DNA of 64,000 nucleotides, from the IMG/VR virus record IMGVR_UViG_3300028615_000023, positions 1-64,000 of that record, one strand, 5' to 3'. This document shows, in pieces, positions 22,786 to 29,652 of the stretch. The notes beneath the pieces are model-generated. The model was not told the origin of the DNA and ran no database searches. It saw only the letters and a program-made list of their open reading frames with translations. Position 1 is the stretch's first letter, and each line of letters begins with the position of its first letter. The DNA is from a virus. A program made the position numbers and the translations under genes.

Positions 22786-22807
22786 CCCCCGATAGCAGTT
22801 AATAACC
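22786..22807 (-). repeat. Start-associated repeat, copy 2
   Basis: Minus strand GGTTATTAACTGCTATCGGGGG. It supplies the stop of the 53-aa gene and the ribosome site of the gene starting at 22781. Confidence 0.75.
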
Positions 22808-22960
22808 TGCTTTCTCAAGTTCCTTTTGAACTTCGTAGTTTTGAAACTCACGAACGTCTTTCATCTTCTGCCTATAGTAATAGGCATTGTATAGGAATCG
22901 CTCGTAAGAATGATTGAAGTACCGGAAGTTAGGTGTGAACTCTCGCCTTCTTGTTACCAT
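22799..22960 (-). CDS. 53-aa aromatic-rich basic protein
   Basis: Start at 22960 (MVTRRREFTPNFRYF), after AAAGGAGCAAGAAAG. Rich in Tyr, Phe and Arg (HSYERFLYNAYYYRQKM). Stop codon lies in the repeat. Function unknown. Confidence 0.55.
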   Translation of the reverse strand: MVTRRREFTPNFRYFNHSYERFLYNAYYYRQKMKDVREFQNYEVQKELEKAGY

Positions 22961-23011
22961 CTTTCTTGCTCCTTTCTTTCTTAATATGATCACACGGCTG
23001 GAGGGCATACG

Positions 23012-23089
23012 TTAGATTCGAAACTGTTCGAGAAGAAAGAAAGCGATAGTAATAATCGCCAACATAATAAACAATACTACATCAATCAT
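23012..23089 (-). CDS. 25-aa membrane microprotein
   Basis: ATG at 23089 overlaps the TGA of the upstream gene (ATGA) and follows AGGTGGTGTCC. The peptide is one hydrophobic helix (MIDVVLFIMLAIITIAFFLL) with a short polar end (EQFRI). The length and character fit a single-pass membrane microprotein. Function unknown. Confidence 0.5.
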   Translation of the reverse strand: MIDVVLFIMLAIITIAFFLLEQFRI

Positions 23090-23289
23090 GGACACCACCT
23101 ACATTTATGCTCGTGAGGTTTACAATCTCTACCAAGATAAGGACCGGACTTATGAAGTTGAACAGCCCATCCAAGTTCATATCGAACCACGCGCTTAGTA
23201 TGATCGAAACGTGACTCAGTAATTCTATTCATAATATTCCTGGCTTCCACGTAAGTAGGATAATAGAAGATTCCATTCTTAACTTTCAT
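23086..23289 (-). CDS. 67-aa Cys/His protein
   Basis: MKVKNGIFYYPTYVEARNIM; the C-terminus DCKPHEHKCRWC is a likely metal site. Its start overlaps the TGA of the 410-aa gene and its stop overlaps the microprotein start, so three genes are translationally chained. Confidence 0.6.
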   Translation of the reverse strand: MKVKNGIFYYPTYVEARNIMNRITESRFDHTKRVVRYELGWAVQLHKSGPYLGRDCKPHEHKCRWCP

Positions 23290-24518
23290 GCGGCCACCTC
23301 CGCTATTACTTTTGCTTTAGTAGGACGTGATGCAAACGCGAACGTCTCATCACGGTCAGAACGTTTTAGTAAAGCTTCAAACTCTACTGTGTCGCCTTCG
23401 TTAAGTGTATGATGATTTATGTTACTAGGAATGGTGGACCATACGCGGAAGCCGCGCGGATCTTCAACCGTCATTTTCCAAACGTCACCATACATGGATG
23501 AGTTACATTTAATCTTAAGAACCTTGCCACTAACCTTGACTCTTTCACCGATAGGCGCGGGCATTGACGGTTTACCTTTGCGTTCTTCTTCTTTCCTCTT
23601 CTTAGTTTCCTCCTTTTCCATGGCGCGATCATAAGCGCGAGGTGCGCTTACTATTAAACCCCAATGCTTAAGACTAGTAACTTCATCTCTTACAAACAGA
23701 ACCTTAAGATTATGGAGGTAATCATTGCCTCTGGTATCGAGATTACGTACCCACTCGATAACATCGGCGGCTTTCTTATTAAGCTTCTCTCGATACTCCT
23801 TATCAACCGGAGCATTGATCTTCTCTCGAAGCTCCTTACCATATTTGTCAGAACAGAAAAGGTAGTCCTGACAAACATACTTAGTAGGCTGATCAAAGTC
23901 GTTTGTTGTAGGTACGAAGCCAAGGCGTTCGATAATAAGCACAGCAACCTCAACAACCACTTGCAGTGGCATTATGGGATCACCATGACGGCCACCATTA
24001 TATTCATCATCACCCATGGCCCCGATAGCAGTTAACAAACCGTAAAACTTAAATTTGTTAATAACAGATTCAGGCGAATCTGTACCTAGGAAATCTCGCA
24101 AGCAAGTACGTCCAACCTGCTTGAAGGTTCTACCCTTCTTAACTATGAACACGTCTTTACGCTGTCGGTTGTGTCCACAGTGGTCACACTTATCAGTAGT
24201 GTTACGATACTTACTAGGTAGAGCATCCTCCTGACCGGGAACATGATGCAACAAACAGTCTTTATTAACAAACTCGATACGTGCTAGAAACTCCCATCCT
24301 TCCAACATAACAGGAGCATCGGAAACCTCAACGTCGATTAGCACACGTTCGATTTTAACTGTCTCCCCGGTAACTGGAGAATACTTCTCAAGAAAAACAC
24401 TATAAGGCTCTCCGAACGAATACGTTATCTCACACCCAAGCTTCGAGCCTTTGGCAGCTAGCTTAGCAAGCGCAATCTCAGCAGCGGACTTGAACATCTC
24501 TTTAATAGTAACTTTCAT
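23286..24518 (-). CDS. 410-aa zinc-binding protein with a C-terminal OB-like region
   Basis: The largest protein of the small-gene cluster. A metal motif CDHCGHNRQRKDVFIV near 110, then a QVGRTCLRDFLG motif near 138, is a combination I have seen in hypothetical proteins of phages and plasmids. A Lys/Glu-rich linker near 310 (EKEETKKRKEEERKGK) leads to a beta-rich C-terminal part (GERVKVSGKVLKIK) resembling an OB fold. Likely nucleic-acid binding. Oddly, a perfect start-associated repeat (24020-24040) is embedded in frame, encoding LLTAIG just before AMGDDE, as if two genes had fused or an internal start existed. Confidence 0.65.
   Translation of the reverse strand: MKVTIKEMFKSAAEIALAKLAAKGSKLGCEITYSFGEPYSVFLEKYSPVTGETVKIERVLIDVEVSDAPVMLEGWEFLARIEFVNKDCLLHHVPGQEDALPSKYRNTTDKCDHCGHNRQRKDVFIVKKGRTFKQVGRTCLRDFLGTDSPESVINKFKFYGLLTAIGAMGDDEYNGGRHGDPIMPLQVVVEVAVLIIERLGFVPTTNDFDQPTKYVCQDYLFCSDKYGKELREKINAPVDKEYREKLNKKAADVIEWVRNLDTRGNDYLHNLKVLFVRDEVTSLKHWGLIVSAPRAYDRAMEKEETKKRKEEERKGKPSMPAPIGERVKVSGKVLKIKCNSSMYGDVWKMTVEDPRGFRVWSTIPSNINHHTLNEGDTVEFEALLKRSDRDETFAFASRPTKAKVIAEVAA
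24020..24040 (-). repeat. Start-associated repeat inside a coding region
   Basis: Minus strand GTTTGTTAACTGCTATCGGGG, followed by CC and an in-frame ATG. It lies within the 410-aa gene and is translated as LLTAIG, the only intact copy embedded in a gene. Confidence 0.7.
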
Positions 24519-24548
24519 TCGCTTCCCCCCTCCGATAAGGTAGTTAAG

Positions 24549-24878
24549 TTACAGTCTGCCCTCAGTGTTAAGAATTATTTCTGCATCGAACACGTCTTCA
24601 GATGTTCCATTTATGAATTCATGATTACCTAACAACTTCAGAACAAAGTGCTCGGCTGGATAGTAGCTCTTGAGTCCTGAGTAACGGGACCCAGGATTTT
24701 CAGAGTAACCTTTACGAGTTACTAGCAAGGTATTGCGCCGCTCATCATAAGCTCGCAATCTTACCTCCCCCACTTCGCCACTAAACTCAACGTGACTTGT
24801 GGACTTGTTAAAGTTAAGAAGTTTCATATTAGGTTTGATTGAACCATCCTCAAATCTACAGTGCTTACATAGTGCCAT
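24549..24878 (-). CDS. Unknown 109-aa protein with N-terminal CxxC
   Basis: MALCKHCRFEDGSIKPNMKL. CKHC alone is insufficient for a zinc site, so dimerisation or a different role is possible. The rest is beta-rich. It starts from a variant repeat (24886-24904). Confidence 0.6.
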   Translation of the reverse strand: MALCKHCRFEDGSIKPNMKLLNFNKSTSHVEFSGEVGEVRLRAYDERRNTLLVTRKGYSENPGSRYSGLKSYYPAEHFVLKLLGNHEFINGTSEDVFDAEIILNTEGRL

Positions 24879-24885
24879 GAGCTTT

Positions 24886-24904
24886 TCCTCCCCGATAGAA
24901 AATT
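24886..24904 (-). repeat. Start-associated repeat, variant copy
   Basis: Minus strand CTAATTTTCTATCGGGGAGG, retaining the 3' CTATCGGGGAGG core but with a divergent 5' part. Ribosome site for the gene starting at 24878. Confidence 0.65.
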
Positions 24905-25355
24905 AGTTTCTACCTGCGAACTCTGGATAGTGACAAACGTGAGTGTGACCATCTTCCTTAGTTGGGACGGCTAGCGTATCCCAAGACGGCTCAAGTTCAG
25001 GATGCTTTTTACAGTAGTCACAATTACAACCTCCGCACGGCCTACGCAGTTCAGAAGGCAGTGATACGAAAATTACATCTGAGTTTTTTCTAACTTGTGT
25101 ATGCCTACCATTCATGTTCCCGTGCTTAGGACTCGACTTCTTAATAGCTTCAGTAACAGCAGGAGGTTTAATAGGTCTCGGCTCCATAACGGCTTGCAAG
25201 ATTTTATCATTCCACTCTGCCATTTGTTGCGCCATGCTAAGAAGTAGCTGCTCGATTTCGTTTGGACTGGAAGAGTAATACTCTGCAATGCGCTCGATGC
25301 TCTCGCCTTCCATAACCATGTTCACAATGTCACTACGCTCTACTTTTGTAAACAT
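24903..25355 (-). CDS. 150-aa protein with N-terminal helix-turn-helix and C-terminal Cys/His cluster
   Basis: The first 45 residues (FTKVERSDIVNMVMEGESIE, then RIAEYY) look like a small helix-turn-helix as in sigma region 4 or transposase-like domains. The C-terminal third has CGGCNCDYCKKH and HTHVCHY. Could be a DNA-binding regulator; target unknown. GGAGGTTCTT precedes the start. Confidence 0.6.
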   Translation of the reverse strand: MFTKVERSDIVNMVMEGESIERIAEYYSSSPNEIEQLLLSMAQQMAEWNDKILQAVMEPRPIKPPAVTEAIKKSSPKHGNMNGRHTQVRKNSDVIFVSLPSELRRPCGGCNCDYCKKHPELEPSWDTLAVPTKEDGHTHVCHYPEFAGRN

Positions 25356-25364
25356 AAGAACCTC

Positions 25365-25760
25365 CTAATTATCTATGTCGCTATAAGTATACTGTTTAGT
25401 AAGCCACTCATAGAAACAGTTATCTATGTAGCTTTTTATGCCTTCGTAATTACTACCAGTGACTTTTACAACAAAGTCTTCTGAAAGACTCGCTGTTATA
25501 ATAACATCGTGATAGGTCCACTTAACATACATACCTTCTTCATTCATATGATGGAAGGCAGTATGAAAGACTAGTTTCTTGTGGTTGCTATTCACCTCAT
25601 CAAGTTGAGTTCCATTGTCAAAGCCTGAACCGGAAGGAGCTTCTGACATTAGCTTCTTAATTCTCTTATCGAAGTTCTCAACCCATGTTCCATTGCCTTC
25701 CTTAATTGCGTTCTTCTTATCATCAACGTTCTGAGCAAGTCCAGTATAAATGTATGGCAT
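25365..25760 (-). CDS. Unknown 131-aa protein
   Basis: MPYIYTGLAQNVDDKKNAIK; mixed alpha/beta without Cys motifs. The start is fixed by a start-associated repeat, CGGGGAGGAAACGCGC then ATG. Function unknown. Confidence 0.6.
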   Translation of the reverse strand: MPYIYTGLAQNVDDKKNAIKEGNGTWVENFDKRIKKLMSEAPSGSGFDNGTQLDEVNSNHKKLVFHTAFHHMNEEGMYVKWTYHDVIITASLSEDFVVKVTGSNYEGIKSYIDNCFYEWLTKQYTYSDIDN

Positions 25761-25768
25761 GCGCGTTT

Positions 25769-25790
25769 CCTCCCCGATAGCAGTTAATAA
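25769..25790 (-). repeat. Start-associated repeat, copy 3
   Basis: Minus strand TTATTAACTGCTATCGGGGAGG, then AAACGCGC and the ATG at 25760. A canonical copy. Confidence 0.8.
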
Positions 25791-25794
25791 TCTT

Positions 25795-26244
25795 TTACTT
25801 AGTTAGTTTCGCGTTCATCTCTTCAACACGAGAAAGCTTATCAATAAGAGACTCAATCCTTTCCCTAGTTGATCTAGTTGAGCATGCGAACATATTATGT
25901 TTAGTATGCTCAAGTGCTGTCCTCATTAGGTGAACTTCCAATGGAGAGAACCGATGCTCCTCAGTTGGTTTCCTAGTTTGGTAACAGTGGTACACACCTT
26001 CGTCTCGCAAAACTATAAAGCACTCCTCAATACCTCCTGCTGTTATTTGGTGTGCGTATCGAATCACAGTGCTCCGTCTCTTTGCCGTCCAGTCACACGC
26101 CTTTCCATTGTTAGGGTTTATGCTTCTAGGAGTTCCATCTTTGTTAAGAATGAAACCGGCATAACCATACTGCCACATACCATCAATTGACTTATGAGGT
26201 TCACAACCGACAGCCAAGTCCATATGAAATTCATAACGTGCCAT
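25795..26244 (-). CDS. Unknown 149-aa protein
   Basis: Start at 26244 (MARYEFHMDLAVGCEP), directly after the repeat plus TAAAGCGC; a longer frame would translate the repeat itself. Contains KDGTPRSINPNNGKACDW. C-terminal half helical (STRERIESLIDKLSRVEEM). No family recognised. Confidence 0.6.
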   Translation of the reverse strand: MARYEFHMDLAVGCEPHKSIDGMWQYGYAGFILNKDGTPRSINPNNGKACDWTAKRRSTVIRYAHQITAGGIEECFIVLRDEGVYHCYQTRKPTEEHRFSPLEVHLMRTALEHTKHNMFACSTRSTRERIESLIDKLSRVEEMNAKLTK

Positions 26245-26252
26245 GCGCTTTA

Positions 26253-26275
26253 CCTCCCCGATAGCAGTTAACAAC
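26253..26275 (-). repeat. Start-associated repeat, copy 4
   Basis: Minus strand TTGTTAACTGCTATCGGGGAGG, then TAAAGCGC and the ATG at 26244. Confidence 0.8.
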
Positions 26276-26277
26276 CT

Positions 26278-26553
26278 TCAAACACTTTTTCTACTTTTCA
26301 CTTCTCCGTTAATGCAAATACGGCTATGATAATCCTTCAATAAAGCCACTTCACTAGGTGTTAGTATACGACATTCACTAGGATGCCATGCTACTTCATG
26401 ATGAAGCTTCTTATCTTTTAGACCATACGTTCCTACTCCCCGTACCATACATAAACAATGCAACTTAACCGGCAAACCATAATCTTCTATCTCACCATGG
26501 TCCAAGAATTCTACCTTACTAATCGGAATAACTATTCCGAAAGAGTGAGCCAT
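26278..26553 (-). CDS. Unknown 91-aa protein
   Basis: MAHSFGIVIPISKVEFLDHG. The central part contains LHCLCMVRGVG, and the tail is basic. Its ATG directly follows the TGA of the 28-aa gene. No clear ribosome site of its own; the upstream AAAGATGGA may serve. Probably coupled. Confidence 0.55.
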   Translation of the reverse strand: MAHSFGIVIPISKVEFLDHGEIEDYGLPVKLHCLCMVRGVGTYGLKDKKLHHEVAWHPSECRILTPSEVALLKDYHSRICINGEVKSRKSV

Positions 26554-26640
26554 TCAAGCAAATCCATCTTTAAACTCACTCTTTCTACGTAATACATAAC
26601 GGCCAACGTATTTCTTAAATGTGCTCTCACGTATTGCCAT
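26554..26640 (-). CDS. 28-aa basic protein with start-associated repeat
   Basis: Encodes MAIRESTFKKYVGRYVLRRK and SEFKDGFA. It has a full repeat and ribosome site upstream (26648-26670), exactly like its larger neighbours, which strongly supports translation despite its size. Function unknown. Confidence 0.6.
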   Translation of the reverse strand: MAIRESTFKKYVGRYVLRRKSEFKDGFA

Positions 26641-26647
26641 GCGCTTT

Positions 26648-26670
26648 ACCCCCCGATAGCAGTTAACAAA
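26648..26670 (-). repeat. Start-associated repeat, copy 5
   Basis: Minus strand TTTGTTAACTGCTATCGGGG, then GGTAAAGCGC and the ATG at 26640 of the 28-aa gene. Confidence 0.8.
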
Positions 26671-26671
26671 C

Positions 26672-26887
26672 TTACAAACTAAGTTTGTCTAGGTCGGCTT
26701 CAGTTACATAATCGTAACTGTATAAACCACGCTTAACCGGAACTCTCACACGTTCAGGACTACGTTTCCATACCTTAGGCTGGCCATTTACTCTCCATCG
26801 TCGCGGAGTACCGTCTGCGTTCTGAGCATCGACTTGATGGAGAATATCTCCGGGCTTCAGGTTCTTAGCTTGTTCCAATGTTATCAT
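26672..26887 (-). CDS. 71-aa SH3/KOW-like protein
   Basis: MITLEQAKNLKPGDILHQVD followed by basic beta strands (RWRVNGQPKVWKRSPERVRV). The LKPGDxL opening is common in small barrel proteins. A paralogue-like fold is encoded next door (26900-27157). Ribosome site AGGAGGAAATACTA. Confidence 0.6.
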   Translation of the reverse strand: MITLEQAKNLKPGDILHQVDAQNADGTPRRWRVNGQPKVWKRSPERVRVPVKRGLYSYDYVTEADLDKLSL

Positions 26888-26899
26888 TAGTATTTCCTC

Positions 26900-27157
26900 C
26901 TAAACTTTTGCATAACGACCGTCTGAACCTTTGCTAACTTCAAACCGAAGTTTAACAGCCGACTTGATAGTAACTTCCCGTTTAGTAATCATATTGACGC
27001 CAGCCATGCGCGTCGTTTCCCGATAGGTTATACGACCGGCAAACTGATCATAACTAGGAATCGACTTCTTAGCTATGCGAACTATCTTTACTGGAACCAG
27101 ACGACCGGAAATCTTAGCTGCGTAAATCTTACCTTCAACTACTTCGTTAAGCTTCAT
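26900..27157 (-). CDS. 85-aa small-barrel protein
   Basis: MKLNEVVEGKIYAAKISGRL with basic strands (RITYRETTRMAGVNMITKRE). The pattern VVEGKIYAAKxSGRLVPVKI suggests an SH3-like fold. Ribosome site is the variant repeat 27163-27183 (CTATTGGGAGGG). Confidence 0.6.
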   Translation of the reverse strand: MKLNEVVEGKIYAAKISGRLVPVKIVRIAKKSIPSYDQFAGRITYRETTRMAGVNMITKREVTIKSAVKLRFEVSKGSDGRYAKV

Positions 27158-27162
27158 AACTT

Positions 27163-27183
27163 TTCCCTCCCAATAGGTAACTA
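27163..27183 (-). repeat. Start-associated repeat, diverged copy
   Basis: Minus strand GTTAGTTACCTATTGGGAGGG, upstream of the ATG at 27157. Core CTATCGGGGAGG has drifted to CTATTGGGAGGG. Confidence 0.6.
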
Positions 27184-27363
27184 ACCTGCTTTATGTAGTT
27201 CCTTCCATTGCTCCATAGCTAGCATGCCTTCAATGAATGATTCAGCATCTCTGAGAGAAGAAAGAAACTTGCTTTTTTCATCTCCATAACTAACGCACCA
27301 ACCCTTAAGGCCACCGTTTACAAATACTGGTTTAATCGTTAGTGTATCCTTAATGTTAATCAT
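27181..27363 (-). CDS. Unknown 60-aa protein
   Basis: Start at 27363 (MINIKDTLTIKPVFVN), after GAGGAGACAAAAATC. Short beta hairpins then a helix (RDAESFIEGMLAMEQWKELH). Function unknown. Confidence 0.55.
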   Translation of the reverse strand: MINIKDTLTIKPVFVNGGLKGWCVSYGDEKSKFLSSLRDAESFIEGMLAMEQWKELHKAG

Positions 27364-27419
27364 GATTTTTGTCTCCTCGGCTATTGCTTGTTTGAGATAC
27401 AGCACACATTTTCTTAGGT

Positions 27420-27629
27420 TTAGTCATCTATGCATTCCTCCTTTTCGAAAACCGCCTCATAGAAGCGCTCTGCACTGAATTGCGGGTTGTCTTCGGACAG
27501 CGCGTCCACGACAGCATGATAAGCGCAAAGAAATCCATTGTCCGATTTGAGATCAAAATCTGTATGATGTAAACGAATGTAGGCGTCGTGGAGCTTACTT
27601 GCTATTAACTGGTAATCCTTTTTATGCAT
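27420..27629 (-). CDS. Unknown 69-aa protein
   Basis: Start at 27629 (MHKKDYQLIASKLHDAY), following the repeat CTATCGGGAGAAAAAAAAGA. Resembles small helical phage proteins with the pattern ALSEDNPQFSAERFYEAVF. Acidic C-terminus (FEKEECIDD). Function unknown. Confidence 0.6.
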   Translation of the reverse strand: MHKKDYQLIASKLHDAYIRLHHTDFDLKSDNGFLCAYHAVVDALSEDNPQFSAERFYEAVFEKEECIDD

Positions 27630-27639
27630 TCTTTTTTTT

Positions 27640-27683
27640 CTCCCGATAGGAAATAACAAACTCCCCGATAGGAAATAACAAAC
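27640..27683 (-). repeat. Two start-associated repeats in tandem
   Basis: Two head-to-tail copies of TTTGTTATTTCCTATCGGG occur back to back; the second carries the ribosome site of the gene starting at 27629, the first has no gene start of its own. Direct evidence that the element duplicates. Confidence 0.8.
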
Positions 27684-27684
27684 T

Positions 27685-27852
27685 TTAGAACACCTCAACT
27701 ATAGGTTCAAGGCAGTTCTCACAAGTATGGTCGTCGCGACAGTACTCGAAAAAGATAGGAGTGACGGACTCACTATTACGATTGCCATCGAAGCAATCTA
27801 AACAGTAGATAGCATCGTCTTCTGCATAACCTACAACTTCAGATATGTTCAT
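27685..27852 (-). CDS. 55-aa protein with two CxxC motifs
   Basis: Start at 27852 (MNISEVVGYAEDDAIY), after AAGGGAATGGGT. CLDC near 17 and CENC near 44 make a zinc ribbon. Its leader holds a start-associated repeat whose GGGGAGG is locked in a hairpin (27877-27897), leaving the AAGGGA site downstream. Confidence 0.6.
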   Translation of the reverse strand: MNISEVVGYAEDDAIYCLDCFDGNRNSESVTPIFFEYCRDDHTCENCLEPIVEVF

Positions 27853-27876
27853 ACCCATTCCCTTCTTATTTGTTAG

Positions 27877-27914
27877 GGGGAGGCGTCGAGCCTCCCCGAT
27901 AGGAAATAACAAAC
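27877..27914 (-). repeat. Start-associated repeat with a hairpin over its ribosome site
   Basis: Minus strand TTTGTTATTTCCTATC then GGGGAGGC, 5-base loop and GCCTCCCC. The perfect 8-bp stem covers the Shine-Dalgarno of the repeat. Confidence 0.75.
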
Positions 27915-27924
27915 GCTTACTTAA

Positions 27925-28098
27925 CTATGCCCACGACCTCCACTTGATCCCATACTTATCCGCGAGTTCATCAACATCATCCCTAGACAAACACTCATTC
28001 ACTACTGCCTGAGATAGGATTACTCCTAACTCTTCTTCAGTAACATTGTCTGCAATGATATCGAAGAACTCAACTGGTACTATAATCTTTTGTTCCAT
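27925..28098 (-). CDS. 57-aa acidic protein
   Basis: Starts MEQKIIVPVEFFDIIADN, 8 bases after AAGGAG (a second ATG 6 bases upstream is too close to the site). Helical with acidic clusters (VTEEELGVILSQAV). Fills what would otherwise be a gap. Confidence 0.6.
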   Translation of the reverse strand: MEQKIIVPVEFFDIIADNVTEEELGVILSQAVVNECLSRDDVDELADKYGIKWRSWA

Positions 28099-28118
28099 GT
28101 TCATAACTCCTTTCTTAG

Positions 28119-28304
28119 TTAAAGACAGAACTCCTCATGACATAGCGGACACTGCCAATCGTATCCGCCTCCACTTAATAAGAACGCTGCGCCATGATGC
28201 TGTAACGGATCACTAGCAAGCGGGCAATCCTCCGGCGAGTACTGTCCCACTTGAGCTTCCGCTTCCTGTAGAAGCTCACTTAACATATGTTGTAAGTCTG
28301 CCAT
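28119..28304 (-). CDS. 61-aa protein with C-terminal CxxC
   Basis: Start at 28304 (MADLQHMLSELLQEAE), directly after the repeat and AAACGCGC. A helical N-terminus, then CPLASD and WQCPLCHEEFC. Probably one zinc site. Function unknown. Confidence 0.6.
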   Translation of the reverse strand: MADLQHMLSELLQEAEAQVGQYSPEDCPLASDPLQHHGAAFLLSGGGYDWQCPLCHEEFCL

Positions 28305-28313
28305 GCGCGTTTC

Positions 28314-28335
28314 CCTCCCGATAGCAGTTAAGAAA
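28314..28335 (-). repeat. Start-associated repeat, copy 6
   Basis: Minus strand TTCTTAACTGCTATCGGGAGGG, ribosome site for the ATG at 28304. Confidence 0.8.
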
Positions 28336-28336
28336 C

Positions 28337-28660
28337 TCACAGACTAGTATACAGTCCAGTGAGTCTTGTGAAACTCTCCTGAAGTGTATCGCAGTACACT
28401 TCAGTTTCCCGTCCTACCATCTCTACGTATGGTGCTTTCTTAGTAATACGCCACACGCTAACTGTGTATGTGTCGGAAGGTTCAAGATCAATCTGAACCT
28501 TGCTAACTTTCTTGCCGTTGCATCTAGCATTAGGAACATGAAACAGAACACCTTTTTCTGTTACGGTAACACCCCTTACGCCCGTCATAGCTGCGAACCT
28601 TCCGGCTCCAAGCTGTTTCATGATCGTTTCCGCGACTTCATAAGCTATGCTTGCCTTCAT
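28337..28660 (-). CDS. Unknown 107-aa protein
   Basis: Start at 28660 (MKASIAYEVAETIMKQL) after GAGGAGGTACGTT. The order helix, strands, then VWRITKKAPYVEMVGRETEV suggests a compact alpha/beta fold. The ending DTLQESFTRLTGLYT is helical. Similar proteins occur in other phages as hypotheticals; no function known. Confidence 0.6.
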   Translation of the reverse strand: MKASIAYEVAETIMKQLGAGRFAAMTGVRGVTVTEKGVLFHVPNARCNGKKVSKVQIDLEPSDTYTVSVWRITKKAPYVEMVGRETEVYCDTLQESFTRLTGLYTSL

Positions 28661-28675
28661 AACGTACCTCCTCAA

Positions 28676-28891
28676 TTAGTAATTATAACGAATTGTGTCG
28701 ATGTTTTGTACCCAATCATCCTGACAGATGTTAAGAAGCTTTTCCTTAACTTCCTTGACCTTCATATCTTTGTATTTAGTTAGCAACCCTTCAAGCACTC
28801 GGTACAAAGCTTGCCTAACTTTACAGTCATCTTCATAGACCATGCCGTTACCTATTTCGATTGCCATATCCATTGCTCTATTCTTTTTCAT
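28676..28891 (-). CDS. Unknown 71-aa helical protein
   Basis: MKKNRAMDMAIEIGNGMVYE, then charged helices (LTKYKDMKVKEVKEKLLNIC). Starts from the repeat 28900-28922 (CGGGAGGAAAAATCT). Function unknown. Confidence 0.6.
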   Translation of the reverse strand: MKKNRAMDMAIEIGNGMVYEDDCKVRQALYRVLEGLLTKYKDMKVKEVKEKLLNICQDDWVQNIDTIRYNY

Positions 28892-28899
28892 AGATTTTT

Positions 28900-28922
28900 C
28901 CTCCCGATAGGAAATAACAAAC
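28900..28922 (-). repeat. Start-associated repeat, copy 7
   Basis: Minus strand GTTTGTTATTTCCTATCGGGAGG upstream of the ATG at 28891; the TATTTCC variant shared with the 27.6 and 29.2 kb copies. Confidence 0.8.
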
Positions 28923-28929
28923 GAGAAAC

Positions 28930-29136
28930 TTAGTTTCGGTTCCGCTTCCTAACTATTACCTTGCCAGTGTATACCGGCTTCACGCTAGGATTGAAATCAG
29001 CTACGCACCATTCCCGGCCTGACTCATAATCTCGTTCCCTAGCAACAGCACGAGCGCCAGACTGATTAGTAGCACCATTCAAACGGGCATTGTTTCTCCA
29101 CGATTTCATAATCTGATCAACACGTCGCATGCTCAT
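28930..29136 (-). CDS. Unknown 68-aa basic protein
   Basis: MSMRRVDQIMKSWRNNARLN, Arg-rich, ending KVIVRKRNRN. Preceded by AAGGAGAATGAGC. Function unknown. Confidence 0.55.
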   Translation of the reverse strand: MSMRRVDQIMKSWRNNARLNGATNQSGARAVARERDYESGREWCVADFNPSVKPVYTGKVIVRKRNRN

Positions 29137-29155
29137 TCTCCTTATCAGTTAACAA

Positions 29156-29192
29156 GGGGCCGCCACGGCGGCCCCGATAGGAAATAACAAAC
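29156..29192 (-). repeat. Start-associated repeat ending in a 9-bp GC hairpin
   Basis: Minus strand GTTTGTTATTTCCTATC then GGGGCCGCC, 2 bases and GGCGGCCCC. The hairpin 29156-29175 replaces the ribosome site, and a separate AAGGAG serves the gene at 29136. Confidence 0.75.
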
Positions 29193-29194
29193 TC

Positions 29195-29311
29195 CTACTT
29201 AACTAGTTTCAACCGTCCCTTGCATCGGCATACGATACGAGACAGAAGCACGTTCTTAGGAATACGCTTCTGTTTATTACACCTCACACACTCAACGAGC
29301 TTGGTCTTCAT
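29195..29311 (-). CDS. 38-aa zinc-ribbon protein
   Basis: Starts MKTKLVECVRCNKQKRIP behind GGAGGAAGACAT. CVRC and CRCK pairs form a minimal metal site; the rest is basic. Similar in style to the 36- and 48-aa ribbons near 2.1 and 9.5 kb. Confidence 0.65.
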   Translation of the reverse strand: MKTKLVECVRCNKQKRIPKNVLLSRIVCRCKGRLKLVK

Positions 29312-29334
29312 ATGTCTTCCTCCTTATCGGTTTG

Positions 29335-29652
29335 TTACCTTGTGTAGATACCGTGGCGTCTCCGATAATCGTAAAGCCGAAAAGTGTATTCAGCATCACA
29401 CACACTCGAATGATTCTTAGTTCTGCATCTACAATTCCTAGGAAGCTCCGGATCAGGTCTCTCCTTAGCAAGGTTATACCTTGCAGAATTCGTACTTGCC
29501 GGAAGCTTAGTATAGGTCCTGTTTCCGCATTCCCTATACCTATGGCTTCGACCATTCTTCACTTCAAGCACGTGATCACACCTAAACTTGCGTCCCGCTT
29601 CAATCACTGTAGCATGATCACACTTATTACAAACTACGTTCAACAGTTTCAT
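29335..29652 (-). CDS. 105-aa Cys-rich protein, first gene after the long leader
   Basis: Start at 29652 (MKLLNVVCNKCDHATVI) after GTGGAGGTTACT. CNKCDH and FRCDH near the N-terminus, and later ECGN and CRCRTKNH, suggest two metal sites. First gene downstream of the promoter at 30569-30597, so probably among the earliest expressed; it could regulate the region. That is inference from position. Confidence 0.6.
   Translation of the reverse strand: MKLLNVVCNKCDHATVIEAGRKFRCDHVLEVKNGRSHRYRECGNRTYTKLPASTNSARYNLAKERPDPELPRNCRCRTKNHSSVCDAEYTFRLYDYRRRHGIYTR

Noticed and set aside
21468-29192. CRISPR array reading of the regular repeats
   Set aside because: Repeats are 20 to 22 bases, spaced by whole genes of varied length, and attached to ribosome sites; there are no spacers of uniform size.
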